From Pseudoalteromonas phenolica (GTDB lineage: Bacteria > Pseudomonadota > Gammaproteobacteria > Enterobacterales > Alteromonadaceae), in assembly GCF_001444405.1 (NCBI RefSeq), contig NZ_CP013187.1:2046001-2110000 (forward strand): DNA of 64,000 bases, given 5' to 3'. A program made the translations under genes and the position numbers. Position 1 is the stretch's first letter; each line of letters opens with the position of its first letter. The notes beneath the pieces are model-generated. The model made no database searches, had not been told where the DNA came from, and saw only the letters and a list, made by a program, of their open reading frames with translations. Shown piece by piece: positions 29,297-38,362 of this stretch.

Positions 29297-30535
29297 TTAC
29301 TTAGTATATGCTCGCGGCATATCTGAAGGCGTATTATAACGATCACGTAGCTTGTCATGGCGTGAATCATTTGTGTTCACTTTTTCGCCGTTGATCCACA
29401 TTGATTCGATACTCGTGCTGAATTCAAAAGGATCTGCACTCCAAAGTACTAAATCAGCGCGTTGACCTTTCGCTACCTTACCTGCATTCAGACCAAATAC
29501 ATCCGCAATATTGCTTGTCACTGCTTTTAATGCACCGTCATGGCTCATGCCATTTGCAACAGCAATACCCGCATCAAAGCGAAGCTGATAGACGTTGTGA
29601 CTTGAGTCTGAACCCACAGCTAATAATACTTTAACACCCGCTTTTTCAAGCTCACCCGCTGTTTCAAGACTAGCGTGAAGCGAATCAAAGTCACTAGGCA
29701 GGTTGCTAACTGCGCTTAAAATAACCGGCGTTTTGCTTTCTGAGATCTGTTCCTTAACTAAAGGCGCATCTTCTGCATTCCAAAGTACTAAATTTAAGCC
29801 AAACTGCTTTTTAACCTTTAATAACTCTAAAATATCTGATGCACGAGATACCTTAGTGATCACAGGTAGCTCGCCTTTTAGTACTTTTGTTAGTACCTTT
29901 TGTTCTTTGCTAGGTTCGTCTTTCTTGTCATCTTTTTTGTCTTCTTTAGCAAGCTTCTTTTGTTGACCTTCAAGTTTGTCAACCAACTGCTTTAAAGACA
30001 CAGCTCGAGAACCGCTGCTCTTTGCACCTAAACGCACAATCAACGCAGTCTCTGTTGCAGTCACACTTTCAAAGTCGCCGCTTAGATCTGTTACAAAGCT
30101 TAAACCTGAGAAAATACTCTCACCACCATGTGGTACAACTACATTTTGCGTTAGACCACCTTTACGCGCATATGGAATTAACGAAGAGCGAGGGTTAAAC
30201 GCTGTGCTTGCATCAAACATTGCACTCGCTTTCTTGTCATAGCCATCGTTTGAGCGTGAAACAGCACCCACTTCAACTAGACCCACCTGATTCATTGAAC
30301 CAATGAAACCAGGTGTTAAGATTTTATCTTTCGCATCAATTGTTACGTCTGCTGATACTGATGATGGGTTAATCGCGATGATTTTACCATCTTCGATTAG
30401 TACTGTGGCGTCTTTAAGTACACCTTTGTCAGTCATAGTATGAACTGTGGCATTCGTAATTGCCGTAACTTGTGCAAATGCTGCAGAGCTCGCAAGTAAA
30501 GCACCCGTTACTAAAGATAAATTAAACTTTTTCAT
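29297..30535 (-). CDS. amidohydrolase-family protein lacking metal ligands (probable pseudoenzyme)
   Basis: A 412-residue exported protein (signal peptide to about AAFAQ) with the overall amidohydrolase layout: N-terminal urease-like beta sandwich, a barrel, and the C-terminal GQRADLVLWSADPF strand. The metal motif after strand 1, normally HxH, reads GFIGSMNQVG at residues 76-85, so both His are absent. The later His ligands of its neighbour (IHNHC and FHHG) are also replaced here (ITKVS and LVLWNAED). The Asp position in AVGSDSSH may remain. It lies 9 bp after the intact paralogue, so the two are co-expressed; a structural or substrate-binding role as a partner subunit is a reasonable inference. 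Confidence 0.85.
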   Translation of the reverse strand: MKKFNLSLVTGALLASSAAFAQVTAITNATVHTMTDKGVLKDATVLIEDGKIIAINPSSVSADVTIDAKDKILTPGFIGSMNQVGLVEVGAVSRSNDGYDKKASAMFDASTAFNPRSSLIPYARKGGLTQNVVVPHGGESIFSGLSFVTDLSGDFESVTATETALIVRLGAKSSGSRAVSLKQLVDKLEGQQKKLAKEDKKDDKKDEPSKEQKVLTKVLKGELPVITKVSRASDILELLKVKKQFGLNLVLWNAEDAPLVKEQISESKTPVILSAVSNLPSDFDSLHASLETAGELEKAGVKVLLAVGSDSSHNVYQLRFDAGIAVANGMSHDGALKAVTSNIADVFGLNAGKVAKGQRADLVLWSADPFEFSTSIESMWINGEKVNTNDSRHDKLRDRYNTPSDMPRAYTK

Positions 30536-30544
30536 GCTTTACTC

Positions 30545-31927
30545 CTATCGCTGACCTAACATAAAGTCACTGACTGCTTGATACTTTTCGTCGTTGCGGT
30601 CATATACTTTTGCACCATCAACGTAAACTTCTTGTGCTTTACTGTATACGCTGAACGGATTTTTATCCCAAATTACCACATCAGCTTGTTTGCCCGCTTC
30701 AAGTGAACCTGTTTTATCTGCAACACCTAGTGATTTAGCTGCATTGTAAGTGATCCACTTAATGGCGTGCTCTTCAGTTAGGTTGAAACCATTTTGGTTC
30801 GCTGTATACATGATTTTTGCAGCTTCTTGGTTTAGACGCTGAATTGTCGTGTCTGAATCTGAGTGAACAACAGCACAAGAGTTCTTAACCGCATCAACGA
30901 TAGCCACGTTTTCTTGAACCATGTCATATGCTTCCATTTTGAAGCCCCACCAGTCTGGCCAAAGTGCCGCACAGTTTCCGTTTTCAGCGAGTAAGTCAGC
31001 GACTTTATAAGCTTCAATACCGTGGTGGAAAGTACCTGCGTGATAACCAAACTCTTTGGATAAGTCGATCATCATCGCCATTTCTTCTGCTTTATAACAG
31101 TGGTTATGAATTAGAATTTCACCGTCTAATACACCACGTAACGTATCGTATTTAATATCACGTTCTGGTGCTGTTGGATTCAAACCAGCTTTATAAGCTG
31201 CTTCATATTGTTCCCAAGCTGCTTTATATTCTGTTGCTTCGATCCAAGCTTGACGGTAGCCGGCCATGTTACCCATACGTGTATATGGCGCAACGCCTTT
31301 ACGACCATAAACGCGTTTCGGGTTTTCACCACATGCCATTTTTAGACCGTATGGTGCTTCAGGGAATTTCATTGCCTGCATGGTATGTGCTGGCACATTT
31401 TTAAGTGTTACAGCACGACCACCAAATAAGTTAGCAGAACCTGGTAAGATTTGTAGCGTGGTAATACCGCCTTCACGAGCACGGTTGAAACCAGGATCTT
31501 GCGGCCATACCGAGTGCTCAACCCACACTTCAGCAGTGTTCGGACTAATCATTTCATTACCATCTTGGTGTGATTCAACCGACGGGCTTGGGTACGCCCC
31601 TAGATGTGAGTGAACATCAATGATACCTGGTGTTACCCATTTGCCAGCTGCATTCACTGTAGTGTCTGCTTGGACGGCTAAATCTTTACCTACTTGTTGA
31701 ATTTTACCATTAACAATATATACATCAGCACTTTCTAAACGCTCACCCGTGCCTGTTAGTACAGTGGCATCAGTAATTAGTACTGATTTGTTAGATACCG
31801 GCTTATAAGTACTCGGATATGGATTTTTTTCGATTGATACGAACTCTTTTTGCGGGCCTTTATCCTGACATCCAGATAAAGCTGCAGCAAGTGCAAGTAC
31901 AACCGTAGACATTGCAAATTTTTGCAT
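30545..31927 (-). CDS. amidohydrolase lipoprotein with intact metal site
   Basis: A 460-residue metal-dependent hydrolase of the amidohydrolase superfamily, imidazolonepropionase-like. The N terminus MQKFAMSTVVLALAAALSGC is a lipoprotein signal with lipobox LSGC (Cys20), so it should be anchored in the envelope. Metal ligands are present: HSH at residues 106-108 in GIIDVHSHLG, further His in IHNHCYK and GTFHHGIEAYK, and an Asp in VVHSDSD. The C-terminal strand reads GKQADVVIWDKNPF. Substrate is unknown; peptides or cyclic amides are common in this group. It is the first gene of a two-gene operon with the degenerate paralogue. Confidence 0.88.
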   Translation of the reverse strand: MQKFAMSTVVLALAAALSGCQDKGPQKEFVSIEKNPYPSTYKPVSNKSVLITDATVLTGTGERLESADVYIVNGKIQQVGKDLAVQADTTVNAAGKWVTPGIIDVHSHLGAYPSPSVESHQDGNEMISPNTAEVWVEHSVWPQDPGFNRAREGGITTLQILPGSANLFGGRAVTLKNVPAHTMQAMKFPEAPYGLKMACGENPKRVYGRKGVAPYTRMGNMAGYRQAWIEATEYKAAWEQYEAAYKAGLNPTAPERDIKYDTLRGVLDGEILIHNHCYKAEEMAMMIDLSKEFGYHAGTFHHGIEAYKVADLLAENGNCAALWPDWWGFKMEAYDMVQENVAIVDAVKNSCAVVHSDSDTTIQRLNQEAAKIMYTANQNGFNLTEEHAIKWITYNAAKSLGVADKTGSLEAGKQADVVIWDKNPFSVYSKAQEVYVDGAKVYDRNDEKYQAVSDFMLGQR

Positions 31928-32489
31928 AAAGTTATCTCAGTTTGTTGATTTTAGTTTGCCATTAACAGGTTACGACGTGAGTGTCTGTCACTGCAATGAT
32001 TTACGATGAAATATTACATTTTTACGGCGCATACCAAGCATATACCAACTCTCTTGATTAAGAGGTTTATTTTAAAGCAAGTAACACTTTTTGATATCAA
32101 AGCGTAATTCTAGCAATTTAGTTGTTCTAAATGGGGAATATTCAACGAAGCTAGCGTCAGTTTTAGTCCTTCAAAAGGTTTAAATATTCAGTTGTAAGAA
32201 TTACCGAAAAGTATGTCGTAAATGACACACTTTACCATTTACCGTTGCAAATAAATATTTTCAGATAATAGAAGGTGCAATTTATGAAAATATGCTGTTA
32301 ACAAAGAAATTTTGACGTTTTTTTTCGTTCCGAAAGTTACATGTTTTCTAAAATAGTTATTAAAAATCAGACAATTAAAAACTTGTTCATATAAAACACA
32401 TTTCATTACATTCTGTCGATTTTGATTTACAGCATTCTTATAAGCTACGGGTAATACTTAACCTGTATCTCATAAACACATGGAGCACA
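31928..32489. other. 562-bp intergenic region
   Basis: AT-rich region between the divergent amidohydrolase operon and the DUF3718 gene, so it should hold both promoters. I see no coding frame, RNA gene or strong hairpin. Just upstream of the DUF3718 gene there is a GGAG ribosome site at 32482-32485. Confidence 0.6.
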
Positions 32490-32855
32490 ATGATGAATAC
32501 GTTATCTACATTAAGCGCAACTTTAATTTTAGCTACATCAACATTGGTATCAACGAATGCAAATGCCACAGAATTCATAGCTGCTGACAACTCAATTGGC
32601 ACTCAACTTTGCATGGCTGTTGCGAAAGACGACAAGCTGGCACTCTCAAAAACAATGAAAAATGTCCGTATTAAAAAGCACTCACTCGTAAACAAGCTAA
32701 CATGTAATGATTTAAGCGTCGCTAAATTTGCCGCAACGTATGATTTAAATAACAGTGCTAAGTTTCTTAACCTTGACTTGAATACTGTTACAACAATTCG
32801 AGACTTAGCGGCTAAACGTGAGCAAAAAGTGCTTGTTGTTGCTGGTTCAAAATAA
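32490..32855 (+). CDS. DUF3718 family small exported protein
   Basis: A 121-residue protein with a signal peptide ending near NANATEF. The mature part carries the DUF3718 pattern, with IGTQLCMAVAKDDKLAL near residue 38 and a second Cys in NKLTCNDLSVAKFA near 71; the two Cys may form a disulfide. Its function is unknown; the family is common in Alteromonadales. Two ATG codons in a row open the frame (32490, 32493); the second is better spaced from the GGAG site. It is a single-gene transcript. Confidence 0.82.
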   Translation: MMNTLSTLSATLILATSTLVSTNANATEFIAADNSIGTQLCMAVAKDDKLALSKTMKNVRIKKHSLVNKLTCNDLSVAKFAATYDLNNSAKFLNLDLNTVTTIRDLAAKREQKVLVVAGSK

Positions 32856-32886
32856 AGTTGGATTTTTTAATATGTTATTCGAAGAT

Positions 32887-32916
32887 AATGCGTCGAACCT
32901 CTATATTCGGCGCATT
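32887..32916. terminator. hairpin between the DUF3718 and DUF445 genes
   Basis: Arms AATGCGTCGAA (32887-32897) and TTCGGCGCATT (32906-32916) pair over 11 positions with one wobble and an 8-base loop. It sits between two convergent genes, 31 bp past the DUF3718 stop. The following T stretch is short, so it may be a modest terminator. Confidence 0.65.
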
Positions 32917-32923
32917 CTGTTCT

Positions 32924-33616
32924 TTAGTCTAAAAGCGCAGCGACTAAACCGAACAAGCCGCCAAATACACCGCCCCAAACAACTAACCAGCCCAAATGAG
33001 TTCTGATCATATTTTGAATAATATCTTTAACCATTACAGGCGTTAATTCAGCAAGCCGACCATCAACCGCTTTCTCAATGGTTGAGAATATTTTATCTGA
33101 ACCGCCATGGCTAAATAACTCATCTTTTAATAACTGCTTAAATTTTTCTTCTTCGGTAATGTCAATGATCGCCCCTTGCATCTTCTCAGTGAAAGACTCG
33201 CGCATGGGCTCTAGGGCCTCTTTTCCACCAAACATGCCTAACATTGGACCAAATTGAGACCCTTCAATGACAGTGACTAACTTATCAAATGCCGGGCTTA
33301 AATCTACTTTCTCAATGACAGGTTTAAGGTCTACATCACCTTGGTTTTCTAGCACCGTCTCTATTTTTTCTTTGGTAAAGAATTGCTCTAGGATGAGCGA
33401 ACGTATAGATGCTTTAAATTCTTTAAACTTTAGCGTAATAACGCCACTGCCATATAAAAAAGGGACTTTTTCAAATAACATATGAATAGCAATCAGATTT
33501 GTCATTGCACCTGACAAAGCAAAAATACCAATCGAGAATAAAATGGGTTGCGGATAAAAATAGCCGATCAGTACCAGTAGAAATGCAATTATGTTAGTAA
33601 TGTAGCTCTTATTCAT
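32924..33616 (-). CDS. DUF445 family membrane protein
   Basis: A 230-residue protein with two N-terminal membrane segments (about residues 5-45), a soluble helical middle, and a C-terminal membrane segment (WLVVWGGVFGGLFGLVAALL). The GAMTNLIAIHMLFEKVP block near residue 36 is the DUF445/YjiN-YheB hallmark. I chose the ATG at 33616 (MNKSYITN), with a GGAGG site 4 bases upstream. Function is unknown. Confidence 0.85.
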   Translation of the reverse strand: MNKSYITNIIAFLLVLIGYFYPQPILFSIGIFALSGAMTNLIAIHMLFEKVPFLYGSGVITLKFKEFKASIRSLILEQFFTKEKIETVLENQGDVDLKPVIEKVDLSPAFDKLVTVIEGSQFGPMLGMFGGKEALEPMRESFTEKMQGAIIDITEEEKFKQLLKDELFSHGGSDKIFSTIEKAVDGRLAELTPVMVKDIIQNMIRTHLGWLVVWGGVFGGLFGLVAALLD

Positions 33617-33773
33617 TGTTCCTCCCAAGATATGGCCTCGGATTGTAACTATGCTGTTCAGTAAAATACAGAATCATTTACAAATAACATGTATATTTTT
33701 GTTTGCTTTTATTGAGTTATTTGAAATTTAAACCATAGTTTTAATATTCAATGCGAAAGAGTTGAGCTGTCTT

Positions 33774-34631
33774 ATGTGGCAATGTGTCAAACAACAAGTT
33801 TCTACGGCCATTCATACCCCATTTGAAATAACCCAAAAGCGCGTAATTAACACACATTCTGCTTTTAAGCATTTTAAAATTTCTGATGAAAATCACACAT
33901 TTCTTGTTAAGGTAGCGCCAGTCGATCAAATTGAACTTTTCGAAGCTGAAAAGCATGCCAGAGATACACTCACCAGAGATTCTGATTTCATCATTGCAGA
34001 TACAATAACACTGGGCACCTCAAAAGAGTTTGCATTCATCGTTTTAGAGTTTCTTGAAGATTTAACATCTCAGGATAATTGGTATTTGTGCGGAAAAACA
34101 TTAGCAAAAATGCACGTGAAATGTGAACAAGAAATGTTTGGCTCAGATGAAGATAATTATGTGATAGGTCAACCTCAGCCTAATCAGTGGCATAAAAAAT
34201 GGCACATATTCTTTGCCGAGGAGCGACTTGGTTGGCAACTTCAACTTTTATCTGAACAAGCAATAAACCTCGTCGATATTGATGAATTCGTTAATATAAT
34301 TAAACCTCATATCCCTCACAATATTGCACCGTCACTACTTCATGGGCATTTTTGGAAAGGGAATATCCGCTTTTATCATGATAAGCCTATGTTGCTTGAT
34401 CCCGCGTGTTATTACGGTGATAAGCTTGTAGATATAGCAACAGCAGAACTGTTTGCCACTTTACCTGATAACTTCTATGCTGGTTATCAATCAATTTGTC
34501 CTATTAGTCTTCCACCTATTTTAAAAGATATTTACCAGCTTTACCCATTGCTAATTCTTGCTAACCGGTTTTCTGGAGATTACATTAACCAGTCAAAAGA
34601 TAAAATAAAACATATACTTGAGCAGCTATAA
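33774..34631 (+). CDS. yniA: fructosamine kinase-like protein (YniA family) with altered catalytic motif
   Basis: Relative of fructosamine-3-kinase, which phosphorylates ketosamine sugars on glycated proteins; the bacterial YniA fold is aminoglycoside-phosphotransferase-like. I chose the ATG at 33774 (MWQCVKQQV), since E. coli YniA starts MWEAI; a TTG 12 bases earlier is possible. The block QPNQWHKKWHIFFAEERLGWQ near residue 138 and DPACYYGDKLVDIA near 206 match the family well. The catalytic loop, normally HGDLWSGN, reads HGHFWKGN: the catalytic Asp is His192 (codon CAT at 34347-34349). So the protein may be inactive as a kinase, or this may be a single-base error. Single gene. Confidence 0.85.
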   Translation: MWQCVKQQVSTAIHTPFEITQKRVINTHSAFKHFKISDENHTFLVKVAPVDQIELFEAEKHARDTLTRDSDFIIADTITLGTSKEFAFIVLEFLEDLTSQDNWYLCGKTLAKMHVKCEQEMFGSDEDNYVIGQPQPNQWHKKWHIFFAEERLGWQLQLLSEQAINLVDIDEFVNIIKPHIPHNIAPSLLHGHFWKGNIRFYHDKPMLLDPACYYGDKLVDIATAELFATLPDNFYAGYQSICPISLPPILKDIYQLYPLLILANRFSGDYINQSKDKIKHILEQL

Positions 34632-34712
34632 ATTAAACAACTTTTAGCAATAATGTAATTATCATGACAGCTGCTATATTTAAGTTACATTCTTTGGTTT
34701 ATGGAGGCTTCT

Positions 34713-34916
34713 ATGAAGTCTTTATATCAACAACGTATTAGCTGCCCACATTGTGGGCATCATGTGTTTGTCAGCTTAGATGCAAGCGACGGTGATCAAG
34801 ATATGTATGAAGATTGCGCTGCGTGTTGTAATCCCATTCATTTAAACATGCACATTGACTATGCTAATAAAAAATTGGAATTACATGTCGACAGTGATGA
34901 CGAGCAGATTTTTTAA
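34713..34916 (+). CDS. CPXCG-motif cysteine-rich small protein
   Basis: A 67-residue protein with a zinc-ribbon-like set of cysteines: CPHCGHH near the N terminus and CAACC about 25 residues later. The rest is acidic, ending DSDDEQIF. It belongs to the small CPXCG family of unknown function. I chose the ATG at 34713 (MKSLYQQRI), with GGAGG 5 bases upstream; an earlier ATG overlaps this ribosome site. Confidence 0.85.
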   Translation: MKSLYQQRISCPHCGHHVFVSLDASDGDQDMYEDCAACCNPIHLNMHIDYANKKLELHVDSDDEQIF

Positions 34917-34927
34917 ATCTGACCGAT

Positions 34928-34977
34928 TTAGGGCATGTAAAATTAGTTGATATACAACTACGATCGACATGCCCTAA
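34928..34977. terminator. two-level hairpin between convergent genes
   Basis: Outer arms TTAGGGCATGT (34928-34938) and ACATGCCCTAA (34967-34977) pair perfectly over 11 bp. Inside is a second perfect hairpin TAGTTG (34944-34949) and CAACTA (34955-34960). It lies between the CPXCG gene and ribE, which face each other. No clear T run, so it may be a terminator of unusual shape or a protein-binding structure. Confidence 0.5.
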
Positions 34978-34983
34978 TAAATA

Positions 34984-35613
34984 CTAATTAAGGTGCTTTT
35001 GCATGTAGTTTTCTACGGTGTTAACTATTGTGTAGGTTTGCTGATCTACCTCTATATTTAATTTATCACCTATTTTCGCAAGTCCGAGATTTGTGATAGA
35101 TAGTGTTTCAGGAATTAGGTGAAGCCAAAACCCTGTGTCTGTCATTTCCCCAACTGTCAAGCTTGCACCATTTATACAGACAAACCCCTTATAAACAATG
35201 TACTTTAACCATGCTTTTGGTAAATCAAGCAAGATTTTACAGTTGCTTTCATTCACAACAATATCTTCAATTTCAGCAGTACAGTGAATATGACCTGACA
35301 CAATATGACCGCCGAGTTCAGTGCCGAATGTCACCGAACGTTCTAAGTTCACGAACATACCACGCTTTAACTCACCAAGATTCGTCAACTTTAGTGTTTC
35401 TTCAATCACATCGAAAGTCACCTGCCCGACGACATCTTGCGGATTTAATTCGTAACTTACGACCGTTAAACAACATCCATTGATGGCAATGCTAGCACCT
35501 AAATTAAGATGCTGAAGGTATTCAGTGCCAACTGACAAAACCAGCCTTAAAACACCGCCATTAAGATTTGTCGAAATCACACTCGCTTTTGTTTGAATAA
35601 TGCCTGTAAACAT
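34984..35613 (-). CDS. ribE: riboflavin synthase alpha subunit
   Basis: Converts two 6,7-dimethyl-8-ribityllumazine molecules to riboflavin plus the pyrimidinedione precursor. The 209 residues comprise two similar lumazine-binding halves. The characteristic N-terminal MFTGIIQ is at 35613, with an AGGAG site upstream, so I reject the longer start. Visible motifs: GASIAINGCCLTVV near residue 35 and GFVCINGASLTV near 135. It is divergent from the MATE pump gene, as ribC and mdtK are in E. coli. No FMN riboswitch was seen in the short upstream region. Confidence 0.95.
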   Translation of the reverse strand: MFTGIIQTKASVISTNLNGGVLRLVLSVGTEYLQHLNLGASIAINGCCLTVVSYELNPQDVVGQVTFDVIEETLKLTNLGELKRGMFVNLERSVTFGTELGGHIVSGHIHCTAEIEDIVVNESNCKILLDLPKAWLKYIVYKGFVCINGASLTVGEMTDTGFWLHLIPETLSITNLGLAKIGDKLNIEVDQQTYTIVNTVENYMQKHLN

Positions 35614-35750
35614 GAATGCTCCTATATCTAGATTAGGCAATCATACAGGAACGAAATATATGGAGTAAGCGATCATTTAAGTTATTTATCTCTTTTAATA
35701 GCTTATGACTTATAACCAGCTTAGAATTAGGGTTTTTAACGTCGTGCTTT

Positions 35751-37100
35751 ATGAAATTTAGCCTTTGGGAAGCCAAGCGCCTTCTGCAACTAGCAATCCC
35801 TGTTTTTTTTGCACAAATCATTCTCGTCTTAATGTCAGTGGTAGACACTATGATGGCCGGCCAAGTCAGTGCTAATGATCTTGCAGCTCTGTCAATTGCA
35901 ACAGGGGTATTAAATCCAGTTATCTTTTCTTTACAAGGGATCTTACTGGCGTTGACCAGCGTGGTTGCCCACTGCCATGGCGCTAAAGACAAAAAAGGGA
36001 TAAAACACTACTTCCAACAAAGCTTATTTTTAGTTGCCATTTTAAGTGCGTTGGTCTTTTTGTTTCCTCTCATCACGCCATATATATTTTCAAAGCTCGG
36101 CGCGAAAGCTGAAATCATTAACACCTCACAAGCTTATATTGAGTATGTAAAGTGGGGTGTTCTGGGCTTTTTAGTCTTTAACGTTTACAGGAACGTTTCA
36201 GAAGGCATTGGCCTGACTAAGGTAACTTTTTATATCAGTATTATAGGTCTACTAGTAAACGTAGTTGCTAACTATATTTTCATCTATGGAAAATTGGGCA
36301 TGCCAGCAATGGGGGCTGCAGGTTGTGGTGTGGCGACAAGCCTAGTGGCATGTGCAATGGCGTTGAGTCAAATTATCTATAGTTTTAATAGCAATAAATT
36401 AAAAGGCCGTTGGCTTGTTAGTCGCTTTGAAAAGCCAAACTTTAGATCCATGTTTTACCTAACTAAACTTGGTTTTCCAATTTCGATGGCGACATTTTTT
36501 GAAGTTACTTTATTTGCATGTATTCCGCTTTTTATTGCTGACTTAGGAGCCATTATGGTATCTGGACACCAGATTGCTGCGAGTGTCACTGCCGTATTAT
36601 TTATGATGCCTTTGAGTCTCTCTATGGCCATTGCAATTCGTATTGGTAACCTTTCAGGCCAACAAGCATACACTCAACTTAAAACGGCCATTTTTACGAG
36701 TTTTTGCCTGGCGGCAATGATCGCTTTCTTTGTCGCACTCGTTACATTTATATTCAGAGAGCCGGTTACTTACTTGTATACTCAAAATGACCAAGTTGCT
36801 CAGTTGGCAATGGGGATCATCATCTTAGCTTGTTTTTATCAGTTACCAGATGCTCTTCAAGTTGCAGCCAGCGGTGTACTCAGAGGCTTGAAACATACTC
36901 AGCCTATCATGGGGATTACTTTTGTATCTTATTGGTTGATCGGTTTTGCTTTAGGTTATGTGCTGGCAAAAACAAACTGGCTCGTTGAACCAATGGGCGC
37001 AAAAGGTTTTTGGATTGGCATAATCGTAGGCTTATCTGTTGCCGCCTGTTTACTCTTACTTAGTGTGAGGACTCGTCTTGCAAAAATGGTTACTAATTAG
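35751..37100 (+). CDS. norM: MATE-family multidrug efflux pump (NorM/MdtK)
   Basis: A 449-residue inner-membrane antiporter with 12 hydrophobic segments. It begins KEAKRLLQLAIPVFFAQIILVLMSVVDTMMAGQ-like (residues 5-36), the MATE hallmark, with the family's conserved Asp in VDTMMAG. It would export cationic drugs and dyes in exchange for Na+ or H+. The gene order next to ribE agrees with NorM/MdtK. The next gene overlaps its 3' end by 23 bp, so they are co-transcribed. Confidence 0.93.
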   Translation: MKFSLWEAKRLLQLAIPVFFAQIILVLMSVVDTMMAGQVSANDLAALSIATGVLNPVIFSLQGILLALTSVVAHCHGAKDKKGIKHYFQQSLFLVAILSALVFLFPLITPYIFSKLGAKAEIINTSQAYIEYVKWGVLGFLVFNVYRNVSEGIGLTKVTFYISIIGLLVNVVANYIFIYGKLGMPAMGAAGCGVATSLVACAMALSQIIYSFNSNKLKGRWLVSRFEKPNFRSMFYLTKLGFPISMATFFEVTLFACIPLFIADLGAIMVSGHQIAASVTAVLFMMPLSLSMAIAIRIGNLSGQQAYTQLKTAIFTSFCLAAMIAFFVALVTFIFREPVTYLYTQNDQVAQLAMGIIILACFYQLPDALQVAASGVLRGLKHTQPIMGITFVSYWLIGFALGYVLAKTNWLVEPMGAKGFWIGIIVGLSVAACLLLLSVRTRLAKMVTN

Positions 37101-38079
37101 CTGTTTATTTTTCATTTCAGCGTGCACCGAGCACGCTACTGACGTCAATGAAGATTATAAAGCACGTTTAAATAGCGTGTTAGGCGATGCACCTGACAGG
37201 CCGGTATTAAAAAATACCCGAATACCTGTTGTATCTAAACTTGAATCACAATTTCAAATTTCTATACTCGAACTAGGCTCACTGGGGCACTGCAAGCTTT
37301 CTAACTTAGTTGCAAAAAGAAATAACCAGCTCGGTAAAACGCAAGTTGCCAGTGAGCGTCTAAAGTATCAAATTCAGTTCATTAAACTTGCTAATGATTG
37401 CTTAAAGGACCCGCTCACAAGAAATGAATCGCTAAAAGCTACACTTAAAAATGCAGCTGTAGAAAAGCAGCAAAACCTAATGAACGAATTTAATTATATG
37501 CTTTTTAATGAAGCTGAATTAAAAGGTTTATTGCAACTTACCAGCGACTTTCTTCCAACCGACAATAACAAATACAGTAGTGCCAGTGCATTAGAAGCGC
37601 TTCATGAATTGATTTACATACGTGAAAGAATAAATAAATTAGAAATTTCCTTAATTCAAACCTCATCAATTACAGAATCATTAGAAAAATTACATCAGAA
37701 TCGATTTATTAGGCAGCTTTTATCAAGCGCACAACTGCAAATCGCGTACAACCAACAATTTACATCGTGGATATCAAGTTTTGATTATATGAACTTGGTA
37801 TGTAGAGAGGGTAAAAGTAAAAAAGAGCCGCAGATTCTAAATACGATTTTCAATAAATTTTATTTAAACAAAATTCAGGGGTATCAGGCCGACTTAACAG
37901 GGCTACTCGAAAAGACCTCTCCTATGTTGTTTGAATTGTGGCAATCACACCCAGAGCTGTCAGAGATAGTCGATGTTGAAAGTAAGAACTCGTTAATTAA
38001 CCAGTTAAAACAAACAAGCAAAGAGCACGTAATATGGTGGCAAAACTTTTATAAAGCGTGTGACATTAGACCGTTATGA
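37078..38079 (+). CDS. DUF3080-like putative lipoprotein
   Basis: A 333-residue protein with a lipoprotein signal: MQKWLLISCLFFISAC with lipobox ISAC at residues 13-16. The mature part is helical, with several conserved-looking Leu/Gln stretches and a few Cys. I believe it belongs to the DUF3080 family but cannot confirm it. The frame opens with a TTG 23 bp inside the 3' end of the MATE gene, giving translational coupling; no good ATG is available before the signal peptide. Function unknown. Confidence 0.7.
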   Translation: MQKWLLISCLFFISACTEHATDVNEDYKARLNSVLGDAPDRPVLKNTRIPVVSKLESQFQISILELGSLGHCKLSNLVAKRNNQLGKTQVASERLKYQIQFIKLANDCLKDPLTRNESLKATLKNAAVEKQQNLMNEFNYMLFNEAELKGLLQLTSDFLPTDNNKYSSASALEALHELIYIRERINKLEISLIQTSSITESLEKLHQNRFIRQLLSSAQLQIAYNQQFTSWISSFDYMNLVCREGKSKKEPQILNTIFNKFYLNKIQGYQADLTGLLEKTSPMLFELWQSHPELSEIVDVESKNSLINQLKQTSKEHVIWWQNFYKACDIRPL

Positions 38080-38119
38080 ACAAAAAAACTGCAATTAAAC
38101 AAAATTTTAGCTTCAACGC

Positions 38120-38148
38120 TTGAACATTTTATTTCAGCGCTATATATT
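38120..38148 (+). promoter_or_regulatory. sigma-70 promoter of the tRNA-Val pair
   Basis: -35 TTGAAC (38120-38125) and -10 TATATT (38143-38148) with a 17-bp spacer, followed by a GC-rich discriminator (AGCCGCCG). The first tRNA begins 34 bp after the -10. Confidence 0.75.
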
Positions 38149-38181
38149 AGCCGCCGTTGCCTAGGAACTTCCTAGCATTGT

Positions 38182-38258
38182 ACAACCGTAGCTCAGTTGG
38201 TTAGAGCACTACCTTGACATGGTAGGGGTCGGTGGTTCGAATCCACTCGGTTGTACCA
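38182..38258 (+). tRNA. tRNA-Val(GAC), first copy
   Basis: 77 nt with encoded CCA. Acceptor ACAACCG/CGGTTGT with discriminator A, anticodon loop TTGACAT giving anticodon GAC, and a T loop with GGTTCGAATCC. Confidence 0.97.
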
Positions 38259-38271
38259 AATTTCCTTTTAT

Positions 38272-38348
38272 ACAACCGTAGCTCAGTTGGTTAGAGCACT
38301 ACCTTGACATGGTAGGGGTCGGTGGTTCGAATCCACTCGGTTGTACCA
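38272..38348 (+). tRNA. tRNA-Val(GAC), second copy
   Basis: Identical to the first copy, 13 bp downstream, making a 90-bp repeat unit. Encoded CCA, anticodon GAC. Confidence 0.97.
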
Positions 38349-38362
38349 AACTTCACTGCTTT

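Noticed and set aside
35614..35750. FMN riboswitch before ribE
   Set aside because: The upstream region is too short and lacks the conserved multi-stem pattern.
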